Shown: positions 8,810-17,231 of the stretch, one piece after another
How the letters are laid out: every line of letters starts with the position of its first letter
Position numbering within the stretch: the stretch's first letter is position 1
Assembly: GCF_000295935.2 (NCBI RefSeq)
Contig: NZ_ALWO02000011.1
Location: forward strand, 124,001-188,000
From: Indibacter alkaliphilus LW1
GTDB taxonomy: Bacteria > Bacteroidota > Bacteroidia > Cytophagales > Cyclobacteriaceae
DNA: 64,000 bases
Direction of reading: 5' to 3'
Translations under genes and position numbers: made by a program
The notes under the pieces: generated by a model
Database searches by the model: none
Told to the model about the DNA's origin: nothing
Seen by the model: only the letters and a program-made list of their open reading frames with translations

Positions 8810-9625
8810 ATGAACAGCAAAGAACTTTTCAGCCAAATAAAATCAAAGCAATCCTTTTTATGTGTGGGGCTGGATACAGACCCTGCCAAAATTCCCCAAT
8901 ATCTTCAGCGGGAAAAAGACCCGATATTTGAATTCAACAAGCAGATCATTGACCATACGGCTGAGTATGCAGTAGCCTATAAGCCCAATATTGCATTCTA
9001 TGAGGCTTTGGGTCCAAAAGGTTGGGAAAGCCTTCAAAAAACCCTGGAATACATTCCTAAAGAAATTTTTACCATAGCAGATGCCAAGCGGGGCGATATA
9101 GGAAATACTTCTAAACTTTACGCAAAGGCATTTTTTGAATCCATGGATTTTGACTCTATCACCGTAGCCCCTTACATGGGTAGAGACAGCGTATTACCCT
9201 TCTTGGAATTCAAAGATAAATGGGTTATTCTACTCGCACTAACGTCCAATGAAGGAAGTGAAGACTTTCAGATAATTCCGTCTTCTGATGGTGAGCTTTT
9301 GTTCGAGTCTGTTTTGAAGAAAAGCAGGCAATGGGGAAATCCAGACAATTTGATGTATGTGGTAGGTGCTACCCGAGGAGAAAACATCGCAAAAGTAAGG
9401 GCCCTTGTTCCAGATCACTTCTTTTTGGTACCGGGAGTAGGTGCACAAGGAGGAAGCTTGGAAGATGTGGCCAAATATGGCATGAGCAAACAATGCGGAC
9501 TTTTGGTGAATTCTTCCCGAGGAATTATCTATGCTGGAAAGGACATGGACTTTGGAAAAAAAGCTGGAGAAGAAGCTGAAAAATTACAGAAAGAAATGGC
9601 TATACTGCTAGAAAAATACCTTTAA
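8810..9625 (+). CDS. pyrF: Orotidine 5'-phosphate decarboxylase
   Basis: Last step of UMP synthesis: decarboxylates OMP. From the ATG at 8810 the protein has 271 residues, the size of the longer (type 2) bacterial enzymes. The catalytic Asp-Lys-Asp set is seen at Asp91, Lys93 and Asp96 in [12 protein letters not shown]. The N-terminal LCVGLDTDP and the phosphate-binding region [14 protein letters not shown] with [10 protein letters not shown] are also clear. A TTG six codons upstream is in frame but lies in a putative promoter box. It converges on the rlpA gene, with eight bases between stops. Confidence 0.95.
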   Translation: MNSKELFSQIKSKQSFLCVGLDTDPAKIPQYLQREKDPIFEFNKQIIDHTAEYAVAYKPNIAFYEALGPKGWESLQKTLEYIPKEIFTIADAKRGDIGNTSKLYAKAFFESMDFDSITVAPYMGRDSVLPFLEFKDKWVILLALTSNEGSEDFQIIPSSDGELLFESVLKKSRQWGNPDNLMYVVGATRGENIAKVRALVPDHFFLVPGVGAQGGSLEDVAKYGMSKQCGLLVNSSRGIIYAGKDMDFGKKAGEEAEKLQKEMAILLEKYL

Positions 9626-9633
9626 AAAAGAAA

Positions 9634-10173
9634 TCAATCCAAACTCGCGGAAACACTTTTCTGAAGGTCAACTTTGAGTTCCAAGAGACTGATATCAAAC
9701 TTTTTGATCTCGATGGGCTCATCGTAAACCCTTAATCTGATATCCTCAGGTTTATCGTCTTGATAATGCTCCATTAAAGCCAGGACGGTTTCCTGATCAG
9801 GAACTTCCATTTTAACTTTGACTATTCCGTCCTGAATCATGTCGAGCTTCTTGGCTGCTCCCCTGGAAAGGTCTATACTTCTTTTCGATGATTGTGGCAG
9901 TCGGTCATTGATCCTCACCCACACTTCCTTTCCATTTTTCAGGTTGGTCACTTTTAGCATGGTTCCAAAAGGAAGGTTTTTGTGCGCAGCCGTCAACTCT
10001 TCCATATTAAAGATCTCACCATTAGCAGTCTTCCTCTGATGGAATCTCTTACCGTAGTAACTGGCCACCCCTTCTTGGATGAGCAAGTCTTCATTTCCGT
10101 TTTCAGCACCATTCCCTGAAAAACCCAGGAGAGGCAAACTCAAAAGAAATATAAAAAGGCTGATTTTTTTCAT
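9634..10173 (-). CDS. rlpA: RlpA-family double-psi beta-barrel protein, secreted
   Basis: A 179-residue protein with a signal peptide (residues 1-19) and one RlpA double-psi beta-barrel (about residues 34-120). In characterised members this domain is a lytic transglycosylase acting on peptidoglycan without stem peptides at the septum. Key elements are GVASYYGKRFHQRKTANGE, LTAAHKNLPFG and VRINDRLP, holding the putative catalytic Asp. There is no SPOR domain; a unique tail of about 60 residues follows instead. A decayed copy lies just upstream and another RlpA-like gene at 16668. Confidence 0.88.
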   Translation of the reverse strand: MKKISLFIFLLSLPLLGFSGNGAENGNEDLLIQEGVASYYGKRFHQRKTANGEIFNMEELTAAHKNLPFGTMLKVTNLKNGKEVWVRINDRLPQSSKRSIDLSRGAAKKLDMIQDGIVKVKMEVPDQETVLALMEHYQDDKPEDIRLRVYDEPIEIKKFDISLLELKVDLQKSVSASLD

Positions 10174-10812
10174 ATGCGGCTAATTAGCAAATTAAAGACC
10201 AATTTTTTTAAATCCAAAAATCACTTGATTTTAAACTTGATTAAAAAAAATCCAGCACCAGAAAAAGATCCTAGTTTTCTTTAATTTACCCGCTAATCTA
10301 ACAGGTCTTAAATCCTTGCTCAGGTCATGAATAGCAATGCCAACATCATCCCATTAACTAAAAGGCGAAGCAATCTTTAAAAAAAAGAAGACGTTACCTG
10401 CATTAAAAAAACCAGACTTACATACCAAAGAAACTCAGACTTAATGTCGACGAAAATGTCATTGAAAAGGCAAAGACATAGGCTCAAAAAACCGATAGGA
10501 GTCTCTCCGGTGGCAGCCTTTCGGAGATGGAACCATTTTCCTAAGCAACTGACATTGCCCTCCTGGACTTTCAGGGTTTCATCGGAAGTTAAAATTTCAT
10601 CCCCCGCAGACACCATTAAAAAAAGGACTGATGATTAAAAGGAAAAGAAAAATAAAGCATTTACATATTCATTTTCGCCTTTTAGAAATCAAGATCCCAA
10701 TCTAGCTAATTTAATTTTTTTAGGTATGGTTGAACTTATTGCATTTGACTTACCATAATCATAGATAAAAAAAATCAAAATCCTTATGTGATTTAGTGAA
10801 GCAAACAGTACT
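10174..10812 (-). other. 640-bp gap without an intact gene
   Basis: The gap between the intact rlpA and the propeller lipoprotein gene holds the rlpA remnant described separately. The rest (10174-10376 and 10671-10812) is AT-rich, with stops in all frames and no RNA gene, terminator or repeat that I can recognise. No exact TTG/TAnnTTTG promoter was found for rlpA. Confidence 0.5.
10377..10670 (-). pseudogene. Decayed rlpA copy with frameshifts
   Basis: On the minus strand this region still encodes pieces of an RlpA protein split between frames. One frame gives a signal-peptide-like stretch (KCFIFLFLLIISPFF, near 10660-10610) ending in a stop. The next frame gives LKVQEGNVSCLGKWFHLRKAATGE, clearly matching LIQEGVASYYGKRFHQRKTANGE of the intact neighbour. 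Further on, MSLPFQ followed by a stop may be the remnant of the HKNLPFG block. The conserved barrel residues after that are gone. It is best explained as an inactivated tandem duplicate; 3' limits are approximate. Confidence 0.65.
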
Positions 10813-11850
10813 TTATAAATTAACTGGGAAAACATAAATCCTATTAGATTCCAAGCCTTGAGCATACAAAAGAGAAGTCTTTGGATTATATTTAACAGAT
10901 TGGAAGTGAAATAACTCATCTTCATTTCCTGTCTTTAATCTTAATATTTTTTCAAGATTTATTCCTTGCTCATCGGATGAGAAAAGGAGCAAATGCCTTA
11001 CATTCGACCTGTCCAAACCTACAAGATCAGTAAATCCTACTAGTAATTTGTTATCAAAGCAATCTAAGCTTGTGACAATATTTTGGGAAATTCTATTCGA
11101 TTCAAAATCCGGTATATTTCTTCTTTTAACTAGCAGTGTATCAAAAGCTCTTTTTAAGGGTTCATATTGTTTTAAATCAAATTGTTTTTCCACCTCCCCA
11201 TCATCATTTAATAGCTCTAACTTTAGAAGAAATCTCCCTAAAGACCAAAGATGGTTTTTTTTGCAGAAACAACCGAGTCTGATTTGGTCGCTCATCCTAA
11301 TTTTTCCTTCTTGGGAGAAAAACTCCTTACTTGTTTTGGTCTTACCTACTTCTAATTCTACCCAAGCTTGCCCGGTTTTCCCTTTCTCAGGAAAGATAGT
11401 ATAGGCCAATTTATTCTCTTCGGATATATCAATCTTTATTCCCATGCTCGATATGGGAAATTTCTTCATACTGATCAATTTGTAATTCTCTTTATCCATT
11501 ATAAAAACTCTTTGATTAGCTAATTCCTCAACAAAAAGTTCATCATCTTTAACTACCAAGTTGGTTGGGAAATCAAATTCAGGAAAACTATCCCTTCCAT
11601 TGATGAATGAAATCAAATTGAGGAGAGAATCAGTTCTTAAAATCAATCCTTGATGGGCAATCGAAACAAAGACATCTACATCATCTGTAGTGATTTTGGC
11701 CTCTGTAAGAAAAATATTGTGTCGCTCCTCATCAAAAAAACCTTGTGGAGTTAGATTTAAATATTCAACATCCTCTATTCCGCTCTTTTTGTTATAACAG
11801 GAGAAGAATACAAATAATCCTAAAAACAAATATCCAAGAAAATTTCTCAT
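10813..11850 (-). CDS. Putative six-bladed propeller lipoprotein (BF3164-like)
   Basis: From the ATG at 11850 the protein has 345 residues and a lipoprotein signal (FLGLFVFFSC, Cys18 the likely lipidated residue). An upstream in-frame start at 11901 would add 17 residues and spoil the signal. The body shows spaced strand motifs such as FPTNLVVKDDELFVEE, NQRVFIMDKENYKL and VTSLDCFDNKLLVGF, resembling Bacteroidota six-bladed beta-propeller lipoproteins (BF3164/TolB-like). Family membership is inferred from pattern, not a search. It follows a small cysteine-rich secreted protein gene, a pairing known from NVEALA-type loci. Confidence 0.6.
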   Translation of the reverse strand: MRNFLGYLFLGLFVFFSCYNKKSGIEDVEYLNLTPQGFFDEERHNIFLTEAKITTDDVDVFVSIAHQGLILRTDSLLNLISFINGRDSFPEFDFPTNLVVKDDELFVEELANQRVFIMDKENYKLISMKKFPISSMGIKIDISEENKLAYTIFPEKGKTGQAWVELEVGKTKTSKEFFSQEGKIRMSDQIRLGCFCKKNHLWSLGRFLLKLELLNDDGEVEKQFDLKQYEPLKRAFDTLLVKRRNIPDFESNRISQNIVTSLDCFDNKLLVGFTDLVGLDRSNVRHLLLFSSDEQGINLEKILRLKTGNEDELFHFQSVKYNPKTSLLYAQGLESNRIYVFPVNL

Positions 11851-11872
11851 AAATATATTGGGAGTTATTAAA

Positions 11873-11908
11873 TATAAAAAATTCAGGATTGCAAAAACCA
11901 ATCCTGAA
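11873..11908 (-). terminator. Hairpin between mini-protein and propeller genes
   Basis: Minus-strand transcript: TTCAGGATTG, a 7-nt loop, CAATCCTGAA, then TTTTTTATATTT. The perfect 10-bp stem (11882-11908) with a T tract fits an intrinsic terminator. As it sits inside the two-gene unit, it would give more mini-protein than propeller mRNA. Confidence 0.75.
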
Positions 11909-11916
11909 GGTTATTT

Positions 11917-12129
11917 CTATGGAATTGCATCACAACTGGAAGAACTAAAAGATCCGTCAGAATTATAGCAATTCACATATCCAGGCCCAGAAGAACAACG
12001 TTTATTTCCGTTACAGGTAATAGTTTCTCCACCTGGGCATTTGTGTGTAGCTTGACAAGCATCTAAATTGTTGGAAAAACCGATCATTGTCATTGCGGTT
12101 AGTCCTAAAACTGCAATTAATTTTCTCAT
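11917..12129 (-). CDS. Six-cysteine secreted mini-protein
   Basis: A 70-residue protein with a signal peptide (MRKLIAVLGLTAMTMIGFSN) and a short mature part holding six cysteines at positions 25, 31, 39, 45, 54 and 66, rich in Gly and Ser. Cleavage near LDA (residue 24) would leave all six for three possible disulfides. Length, leader and the propeller-lipoprotein neighbour resemble the NVEALA class of Bacteroidota small exported proteins, but the NVEALA motif itself is absent; NNLDACQA lies at that place. The function of such proteins is unknown. It has a structured leader upstream and a terminator hairpin downstream. Confidence 0.7.
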   Translation of the reverse strand: MRKLIAVLGLTAMTMIGFSNNLDACQATHKCPGGETITCNGNKRCSSGPGYVNCYNSDGSFSSSSCDAIP

Positions 12130-12155
12130 GACTTAAAATAAATTATAACCCCTTT

Positions 12156-12197
12156 TGCAATATGCTGGGCGGATCACCTCCCCTAAAAAGAATTGCA
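12156..12197 (-). promoter_or_regulatory. Structured leader element with buried GGGGAGGTG
   Basis: On the minus strand TGCAAT (12197-12192) and ATTGCA (12161-12156) can pair as an outer stem. Inside it GGGGAGG can pair with CCGCCC around the loop TGAT. GGAGGTGATCC is a long Shine-Dalgarno-like sequence, unusual in this A/T-rich, SD-poor genome, and lies 41 nt before the mini-protein ATG, too far for direct use. It may be a regulatory RNA element. Evidence is sequence complementarity only. Confidence 0.35.
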
Positions 12198-12344
12198 TAC
12201 CGGTATTGAAAACTTTTCGAACTAAATTTACCCCCCAGAAATAAAAAACAAGATTCCAGTAATATTTTTTTCCAACCATTCCGTTTTACATTTTTCCATT
12301 TTTTAATGTTTAAATTTAATAGAAAGACTTCCTATTTTTAAACC

Positions 12345-13574
12345 ATGAAGATCCTCCACACCGCAGATTGGCATTTGGGAAAAAGACTTCAGGAGTATTC
12401 CCGGATCGAAGAACAAAAAGAAGTATTAGATGAAATCATTGCAATCGCCGATCGCGAAGCTATTGACCTGGTGCTTTTGGCCGGGGATATCTTTGATAGC
12501 TTCAATCCCAGTCACGAAGCCGTAGAACTGCTCTTTAAAACCCTTAAAAAGCTTTCCAATAATGGGAAAAGACCCATCATCGCAATTTCAGGAAATCACG
12601 ACAGCACACAGTTTGTAGAGGCTCCTGACCCTTTGGCAAGGGAAATGGGAATCTTTTTTTACAGCCGATATGATTCCGTGATCCCTCTGGGAAAATTTGA
12701 AAACGGAATAGAAGTCCTGCAGTCGGAATCCGGCTTTGTGGAGCTCAGCTTATCCGGTCACGATTTCCCAATAAGGATCATCCTGGCTCCTTATGCCAAT
12801 GAGACACTTCTGAAAACTTACCTCGGAGAAGAAGACAGAGAGCAGCAATTCAGAACTTTGCTGGCAGACAAGTGGCAAGATCTAGCCAATCAATATTGTG
12901 ATTCCTCTGGTATCAATCTTTTTATCGGTCACTTTTTTTTCACTCAGGAAGGCGAACCTCTACAGCAAGAACCGGAAAGCGAAAGGCCTATCCTCCATAT
13001 AGGCGGTACACAGGCTCTTTTCACCGCAGATATTCCCAGCCAAATCCAATATGCTGCTTTGGGCCACTTGCACCGGTACCAAGCAATAAGCAAAGAACCC
13101 TTCCCTGTGGTTTACTCTTCTTCACCTTTGGCATATTCATTCAGTGAAGCTGATCAGCAGAAGCAGGTAGTGGTGATTGAGCTGACACCCGGATCCAAAC
13201 CAAGCTACAGCCCCATTGGACTAAAAAAAGGGAAGCCTTTATTCAGAAAAACATTCTCAAATCTGCAGGACTGCGTAGAATGGCTGGAAAATAATCCGGA
13301 ATGCTATGTCGAGCTGACTTATGAAACAGAAAGTTCTATAGATGCAGATACGCGAAAAGCCATCATGAAAGCCCATCATGGAATAGTAAGCCTGATTCCA
13401 AAAATTAGCAATCCTGAATCAATTGTGAACCTAGGTATTAAATCAGAAGACCTGGAGAAGGATATGGGAAGCCTTTTTTCACAATATTATGAGTCTCAAA
13501 AAGGACTACAGCCTAATGAGGAATTATTACAGATTTTTAAAGAAATAATCAGCCAAGCAGATGATACCCATTAA
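12345..13574 (+). CDS. sbcD: Exonuclease subunit SbcD
   Basis: Nuclease subunit of SbcCD (bacterial Mre11), which opens DNA hairpins and trims double-strand ends. The 409-residue protein carries the metallophosphoesterase motifs in order: HTADWHLGK at residues 4-12, LAGDIFD, SGNHDS, IGHFF and LGHLHRYQ, supplying the two-metal ligands. A capping domain and a C-terminal SbcC-binding region follow. The stop overlaps sbcC by 14 bp, so subunits are probably made together. About 215 bp separate it from the divergent mini-protein gene. Confidence 0.96.
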   Translation: MKILHTADWHLGKRLQEYSRIEEQKEVLDEIIAIADREAIDLVLLAGDIFDSFNPSHEAVELLFKTLKKLSNNGKRPIIAISGNHDSTQFVEAPDPLAREMGIFFYSRYDSVIPLGKFENGIEVLQSESGFVELSLSGHDFPIRIILAPYANETLLKTYLGEEDREQQFRTLLADKWQDLANQYCDSSGINLFIGHFFFTQEGEPLQQEPESERPILHIGGTQALFTADIPSQIQYAALGHLHRYQAISKEPFPVVYSSSPLAYSFSEADQQKQVVVIELTPGSKPSYSPIGLKKGKPLFRKTFSNLQDCVEWLENNPECYVELTYETESSIDADTRKAIMKAHHGIVSLIPKISNPESIVNLGIKSEDLEKDMGSLFSQYYESQKGLQPNEELLQIFKEIISQADDTH

Positions 13575-16500
13575 ACTGGAAATAGAAGGACTTTATTCTT
13601 ACAAAAGCAAACAGGTCATTGACTTCAATCAGTTGACCGCAGCTGGTCTGTTTGGAATATTCGGAGCTGTGGGCAGCGGCAAATCTTCGATTTTAGAAGG
13701 AATTCTATTGGCCCTTTATGGCATTCCTGATAGGCTTTTAATAAGAGAAAGATCTAGCTTATTAAACCTGCAATCAGACAAGTTGCTGGTCAATTTCTAT
13801 TTTTTTGCAGGAAAAGGAAACTCCAAGGAATATCTGGCCAGATATGAAGCAAAAAGGAATAAAAAAAATCCTGATAAAGTAGATACCGGTGATCATGGCA
13901 TCTATTTAAAATCAGGAGAATCATGGGCGAGAATAGAGGAAAGTGCAGAATCCGTGGTCGGGATGAAAAAAGAACATTTCAAGCAGACCATCATCATTCC
14001 TCAGGGCAAGTTCCGTGAATTTGTCGAATTGGGACCAAAGGACAGGGCAGAGATGATGAAGGAGCTTTTCGGGCTGGAGCGATTTGACCTCTATGACAAA
14101 ACGGTAAGGCTAAGAGCTGTCACCAAAGACCGAAAACTTGAACTGTCTACCCGAATAGATACCTTGGGAGAGATTGCTCCGGAATCTATACCAACTTTGA
14201 AAGCAGAACTGACTGAAAAATCAGAACTCTTGGATAAGGAAAAGGAGCTTCTGGAAGCTGCACAAAAGGAGGCAGAAAGACAGGAAAGTCTCTTTAAATC
14301 ATTCGAAAACTGGAAAAACCTCAAATCCAAGTGGGAATCGATTCAGCAACTAAAGCCCTCAATGGATGAAAAGAAAAAAAAATACAGGGACTACCTCATG
14401 GTAAAATCTGAAATAAAACCTGTTTTCGATAAGCTTCAGGAAGAAAAACTGGAGGTGGAAAAATTCTCTAGAAGTGTTGCTGTATGCAAAAAGGCCAAAG
14501 CCAATTTTGAAGAAAGCATTATTCAAAAAGAAGATGAGCACCGGCAACTCCAGGAAGATGTCAACAGAAATCCGGCACGTGAAGCAAAAATCAGAGATTT
14601 CAAAAGGATAATCCTGATTAAAGGCCATTTGGAGGAAAAGGAAAAAGTGAAAAAAGTAGTCGAGGACTGTGCATTACAATCTGAATCTGCCAAAAAAACC
14701 CTGAATACCCTCAAAGCTAAAATTCAAAAAACAGAGCAAGAATCTGAGGATATCACACTGCCGGACCAACAACAGTTGACCCAGCTCAGCACGGTAAAAA
14801 ACCTATGTGCTGAAGCTGAAAAAAAATCGCATGAAACAACAATGCGACTGGAGAAAGAAACGAAAGCCCTAGAAGATCAAAAATCAAAAGCCCAAAATCT
14901 GAAGTTAAATCTTCCAACAGGGTTCGAAAACTTCAAAGACTGGAGCCAAAACACTGAAGATAAGTTGTCCATTCTTGCCAAAAAAAGAGAAAAGCTTATC
15001 ATCCGTATTGGCCTTCTTTCCCATGCACACACTTTGCAAAATGGTGAGCCTTGTCCCTTGTGCGGAGCATTGGAACACCCCCACCCGCTCAATCAAAGTA
15101 CTGAAGACAGTGAACTGTCCGAATTGGATGAAAAAATCCAAATGGCTCAGCTGGAAATCAAAAGAGCAGGACATTTGGAAGGGGAGTTGAATCTGGTAAA
15201 CCAACAAATTCAAAACCATCAAAAGAATAGTGCGCAACTGGAGGAAGAGGTAAATAAACTGAATCATGATATCAAGTCCTATCGGGAATCCATAGGCTCT
15301 TTCGGATTGTCTGATATGGAAGCTCTGGACCTGTTTCTGGATGCTGCCAAGCAAAATGCCGCCAAGAAAAACCAACTCGAAGCTGAACTGAAACGCCTAC
15401 GTAAGGAAGCTGAAACAGCAATTGAGACCAAAGAAAAAGCAGACACAAAATCGCAGAATGCCAAAGCCGAGTTGGAAAAACTCAACAGCCTGATCGCAGA
15501 CAAAAACTCACAGCTGGAATACCCTGACTTCAGTAAAAAATACCTGGATCAGCAAGTCACTGAACTCCAAATGCAAATCCAGAACACTGAAGCAGCCATA
15601 TTAACACTCAAAAACCGACTGGAAAGTAAAAGAAAAGCACTGGAGGATGAAAGACTCAAACAATCCGAAAACCTGACAGAGCTAAGGACTTTCTCGGAAA
15701 GTCTAGAAACAAGTAAGAAAAATGTTGCAAAGCTAGAACTTGAATTTGAAAGCAGTATTCAAAAAAATGGCTTTGTCAAAGATTCCTATTTCTACCAATT
15801 ATTGGAAAACGATATGGATGCTGACAAAGCCGATAAGGAAATCCGTGACTTTGAAAGGCAGCTAACCGAGACCAAAACCAGACTTGAAGATCTGGAAAAG
15901 ATACCGGGACTATTGGAATTTGATCCGGATAAAAAAGAACAGGCCAACGCAAAACTCAAAGAAGTCGAAACCAAGGCCGAGGCTCTACAAAAAGAAATTA
16001 CCCTGATCCATAAACAAATTGAGGAAACGGAAGAAAAACTCAAGCTGCTTCAATCCCTTCAAGAAGAACTTGACAAAACAGAAAAGCGCTTGAGTTATCT
16101 GGATGAACTGGCCAATCTCTTTAAAGGAAAAGGCTTTGTGCAATATATCAGCAGTATTTTCTTACGCGAAATATGCCATACCGCCAACAAGCGCTTTATG
16201 CAGCTTACCAAAAACAACCTGAGCATAGAAACCGACGAACAAAACACTTTTTTGGTCAAAGATTATCTGAATGGCGGAAACACACGCCTACTGAAAAGCC
16301 TTTCAGGTGGACAGACCTTTCAGGCCTCATTATGTCTGGCTTTGGCACTGGCCGAAAAAGTCAAATCCCTGAATCAGGCGGATCAGTCCTTTTTCTTTCT
16401 GGATGAGGGTTTTGGTGCTTTGGATAAAGAGTCGCTCAGGGTGGTCTTTGAAACATTAAAATCCCTGCGCCATGAAAACAGGATAGTCGGCATCATATCA

Positions 16501-16590
16501 CACGTTGAGGATTTACAACAGGAAATAAGCGCATATGCCAGAGTGGAACTTGATCCAGAGAAGGGTAGTCAGGTAGGGTATTCGTTTTGA
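13561..16590 (+). CDS. sbcC: Exonuclease subunit SbcC (Rad50-like ATPase)
   Basis: SMC-like partner of SbcD. The 1009 residues have an N-terminal Walker A (GAVGSGKSS, 35-43), long heptad-rich coiled coils (about 175-460 and 520-860), a central zinc hook CPLC around residue 498-501, the ABC signature SLSGGQTFQASL near 912 and Walker B FFFLDEGFGALD near 943. The hook joins two molecules through zinc; the heads bind ATP and SbcD. Length is normal for the family (E. coli 1048). Confidence 0.96.
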   Translation: MIPIKLEIEGLYSYKSKQVIDFNQLTAAGLFGIFGAVGSGKSSILEGILLALYGIPDRLLIRERSSLLNLQSDKLLVNFYFFAGKGNSKEYLARYEAKRNKKNPDKVDTGDHGIYLKSGESWARIEESAESVVGMKKEHFKQTIIIPQGKFREFVELGPKDRAEMMKELFGLERFDLYDKTVRLRAVTKDRKLELSTRIDTLGEIAPESIPTLKAELTEKSELLDKEKELLEAAQKEAERQESLFKSFENWKNLKSKWESIQQLKPSMDEKKKKYRDYLMVKSEIKPVFDKLQEEKLEVEKFSRSVAVCKKAKANFEESIIQKEDEHRQLQEDVNRNPAREAKIRDFKRIILIKGHLEEKEKVKKVVEDCALQSESAKKTLNTLKAKIQKTEQESEDITLPDQQQLTQLSTVKNLCAEAEKKSHETTMRLEKETKALEDQKSKAQNLKLNLPTGFENFKDWSQNTEDKLSILAKKREKLIIRIGLLSHAHTLQNGEPCPLCGALEHPHPLNQSTEDSELSELDEKIQMAQLEIKRAGHLEGELNLVNQQIQNHQKNSAQLEEEVNKLNHDIKSYRESIGSFGLSDMEALDLFLDAAKQNAAKKNQLEAELKRLRKEAETAIETKEKADTKSQNAKAELEKLNSLIADKNSQLEYPDFSKKYLDQQVTELQMQIQNTEAAILTLKNRLESKRKALEDERLKQSENLTELRTFSESLETSKKNVAKLELEFESSIQKNGFVKDSYFYQLLENDMDADKADKEIRDFERQLTETKTRLEDLEKIPGLLEFDPDKKEQANAKLKEVETKAEALQKEITLIHKQIEETEEKLKLLQSLQEELDKTEKRLSYLDELANLFKGKGFVQYISSIFLREICHTANKRFMQLTKNNLSIETDEQNTFLVKDYLNGGNTRLLKSLSGGQTFQASLCLALALAEKVKSLNQADQSFFFLDEGFGALDKESLRVVFETLKSLRHENRIVGIISHVEDLQQEISAYARVELDPEKGSQVGYSF

Positions 16591-16667
16591 AATATGAGAT
16601 GTGAGATTCAAAACGTGTAAAGTTTATAGGTAATAATTTTCTTACGTTTTTTGATTATTTTAAAATC

Positions 16668-17084
16668 ATGAAATTATCAAAACTCCCCTTTTGCTCTGTT
16701 TTCCCGATATTCACCATATTTCTTTGTTTCGTGTATTGTAGCCCAAAGGAAGAAGAGATTGAAATGGAAGAAATTGAAGGAAAAGCGAGCTATTATGCAC
16801 GAAGGTTTGAGGGCAAAAAAACAGCTAGTGGGGAAATTTTTGAAAACCAAGAACTTACAGCAGCCCACCGTTCCTTGCCATTCGATACAGAAGTGGAAGT
16901 TGTCAATCCAGAAAACGGAAAGTCTGTAATTGTCAGAATAAATGACCGTGGCCCATACCGCAGGGGAAAGGTCATTGACTTGACCCGGGCAGCTGCACGT
17001 GAATTAGGCATGTTGGATTCAGGAGTTATTGATGTGATTATCCGCTATCCCAAATTGGCCGAGGATATTGATAAGGGACAATAA
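16668..17084 (+). CDS. Small RlpA-like protein with membrane-anchor signal
   Basis: A 138-residue paralogue of the RlpA protein at 9634. After a hydrophobic signal (residues 5-23) comes Cys24, but the preceding residues FVY are not a normal lipobox, so lipidation is uncertain. The double-psi barrel spans about residues 38-128: GKASYYARRFEGKKTASGE, LTAAHRSLPFDT and VRINDRGPYRRGKVIDLT, which keeps the conserved Asp and the GPY block better than its paralogue. It probably acts on peptidoglycan. It lies 77 bp after sbcC and just before the left 80-bp repeat. Confidence 0.85.
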   Translation: MKLSKLPFCSVFPIFTIFLCFVYCSPKEEEIEMEEIEGKASYYARRFEGKKTASGEIFENQELTAAHRSLPFDTEVEVVNPENGKSVIVRINDRGPYRRGKVIDLTRAAARELGMLDSGVIDVIIRYPKLAEDIDKGQ

Positions 17085-17111
17085 AAAATACTTACTTCTC
17101 TTATTGAGTTA

Positions 17112-17192
17112 TTTTACTCAATACATTGAGTAAATTTCTAAAAACACATATAAAAACCTGAATTACATGTTTTTACAAAAAAATTTTTTAAG
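17112..17192 (+). repeat. Left copy of 80-bp direct repeat
   Basis: 81 bp, about 85 percent identical over its first 70 positions to 18471-18550, same orientation, on the other side of the AAA ATPase gene. It contains the perfect dyad TTACTCAAT-AC-ATTGAGTAA (17115-17134) and the shared blocks CACAT, ACATGT and TTTACAAAAA. An overlapping dyad, TATTGAGT/ACTCAATA (17102-17123), precedes it. AT content is very high. Confidence 0.8.
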
Positions 17193-17201
17193 CCATAATA
17201 T

Positions 17202-17231
17202 AAAAAAAGACAGTCAACTAACTGCCTTTTT
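17202..17231 (-). terminator. Terminator of the AAA ATPase gene
   Basis: Minus transcript: AAAAGGCAGT, loop, ACTGTCTTTT, about 10 bp of stem with one mismatch, followed by T-rich sequence, right after the stop at 17230. It is A/T-rich on both arms and may also act on the plus strand. Confidence 0.6.

Noticed and set aside
12171-12181. GGATCACCTCC on the plus strand looks like the 3' end of 16S rRNA
   Set aside because: No flanking 16S sequence is present, and Bacteroidota 16S usually ends with GGAACACCTCC; it is better treated as an SD-like element on the minus strand.
14905-15375. 156-codon open frame antisense to sbcC
   Set aside because: It overlaps a clear sbcC coiled-coil region in another frame, has biased composition and no family features.
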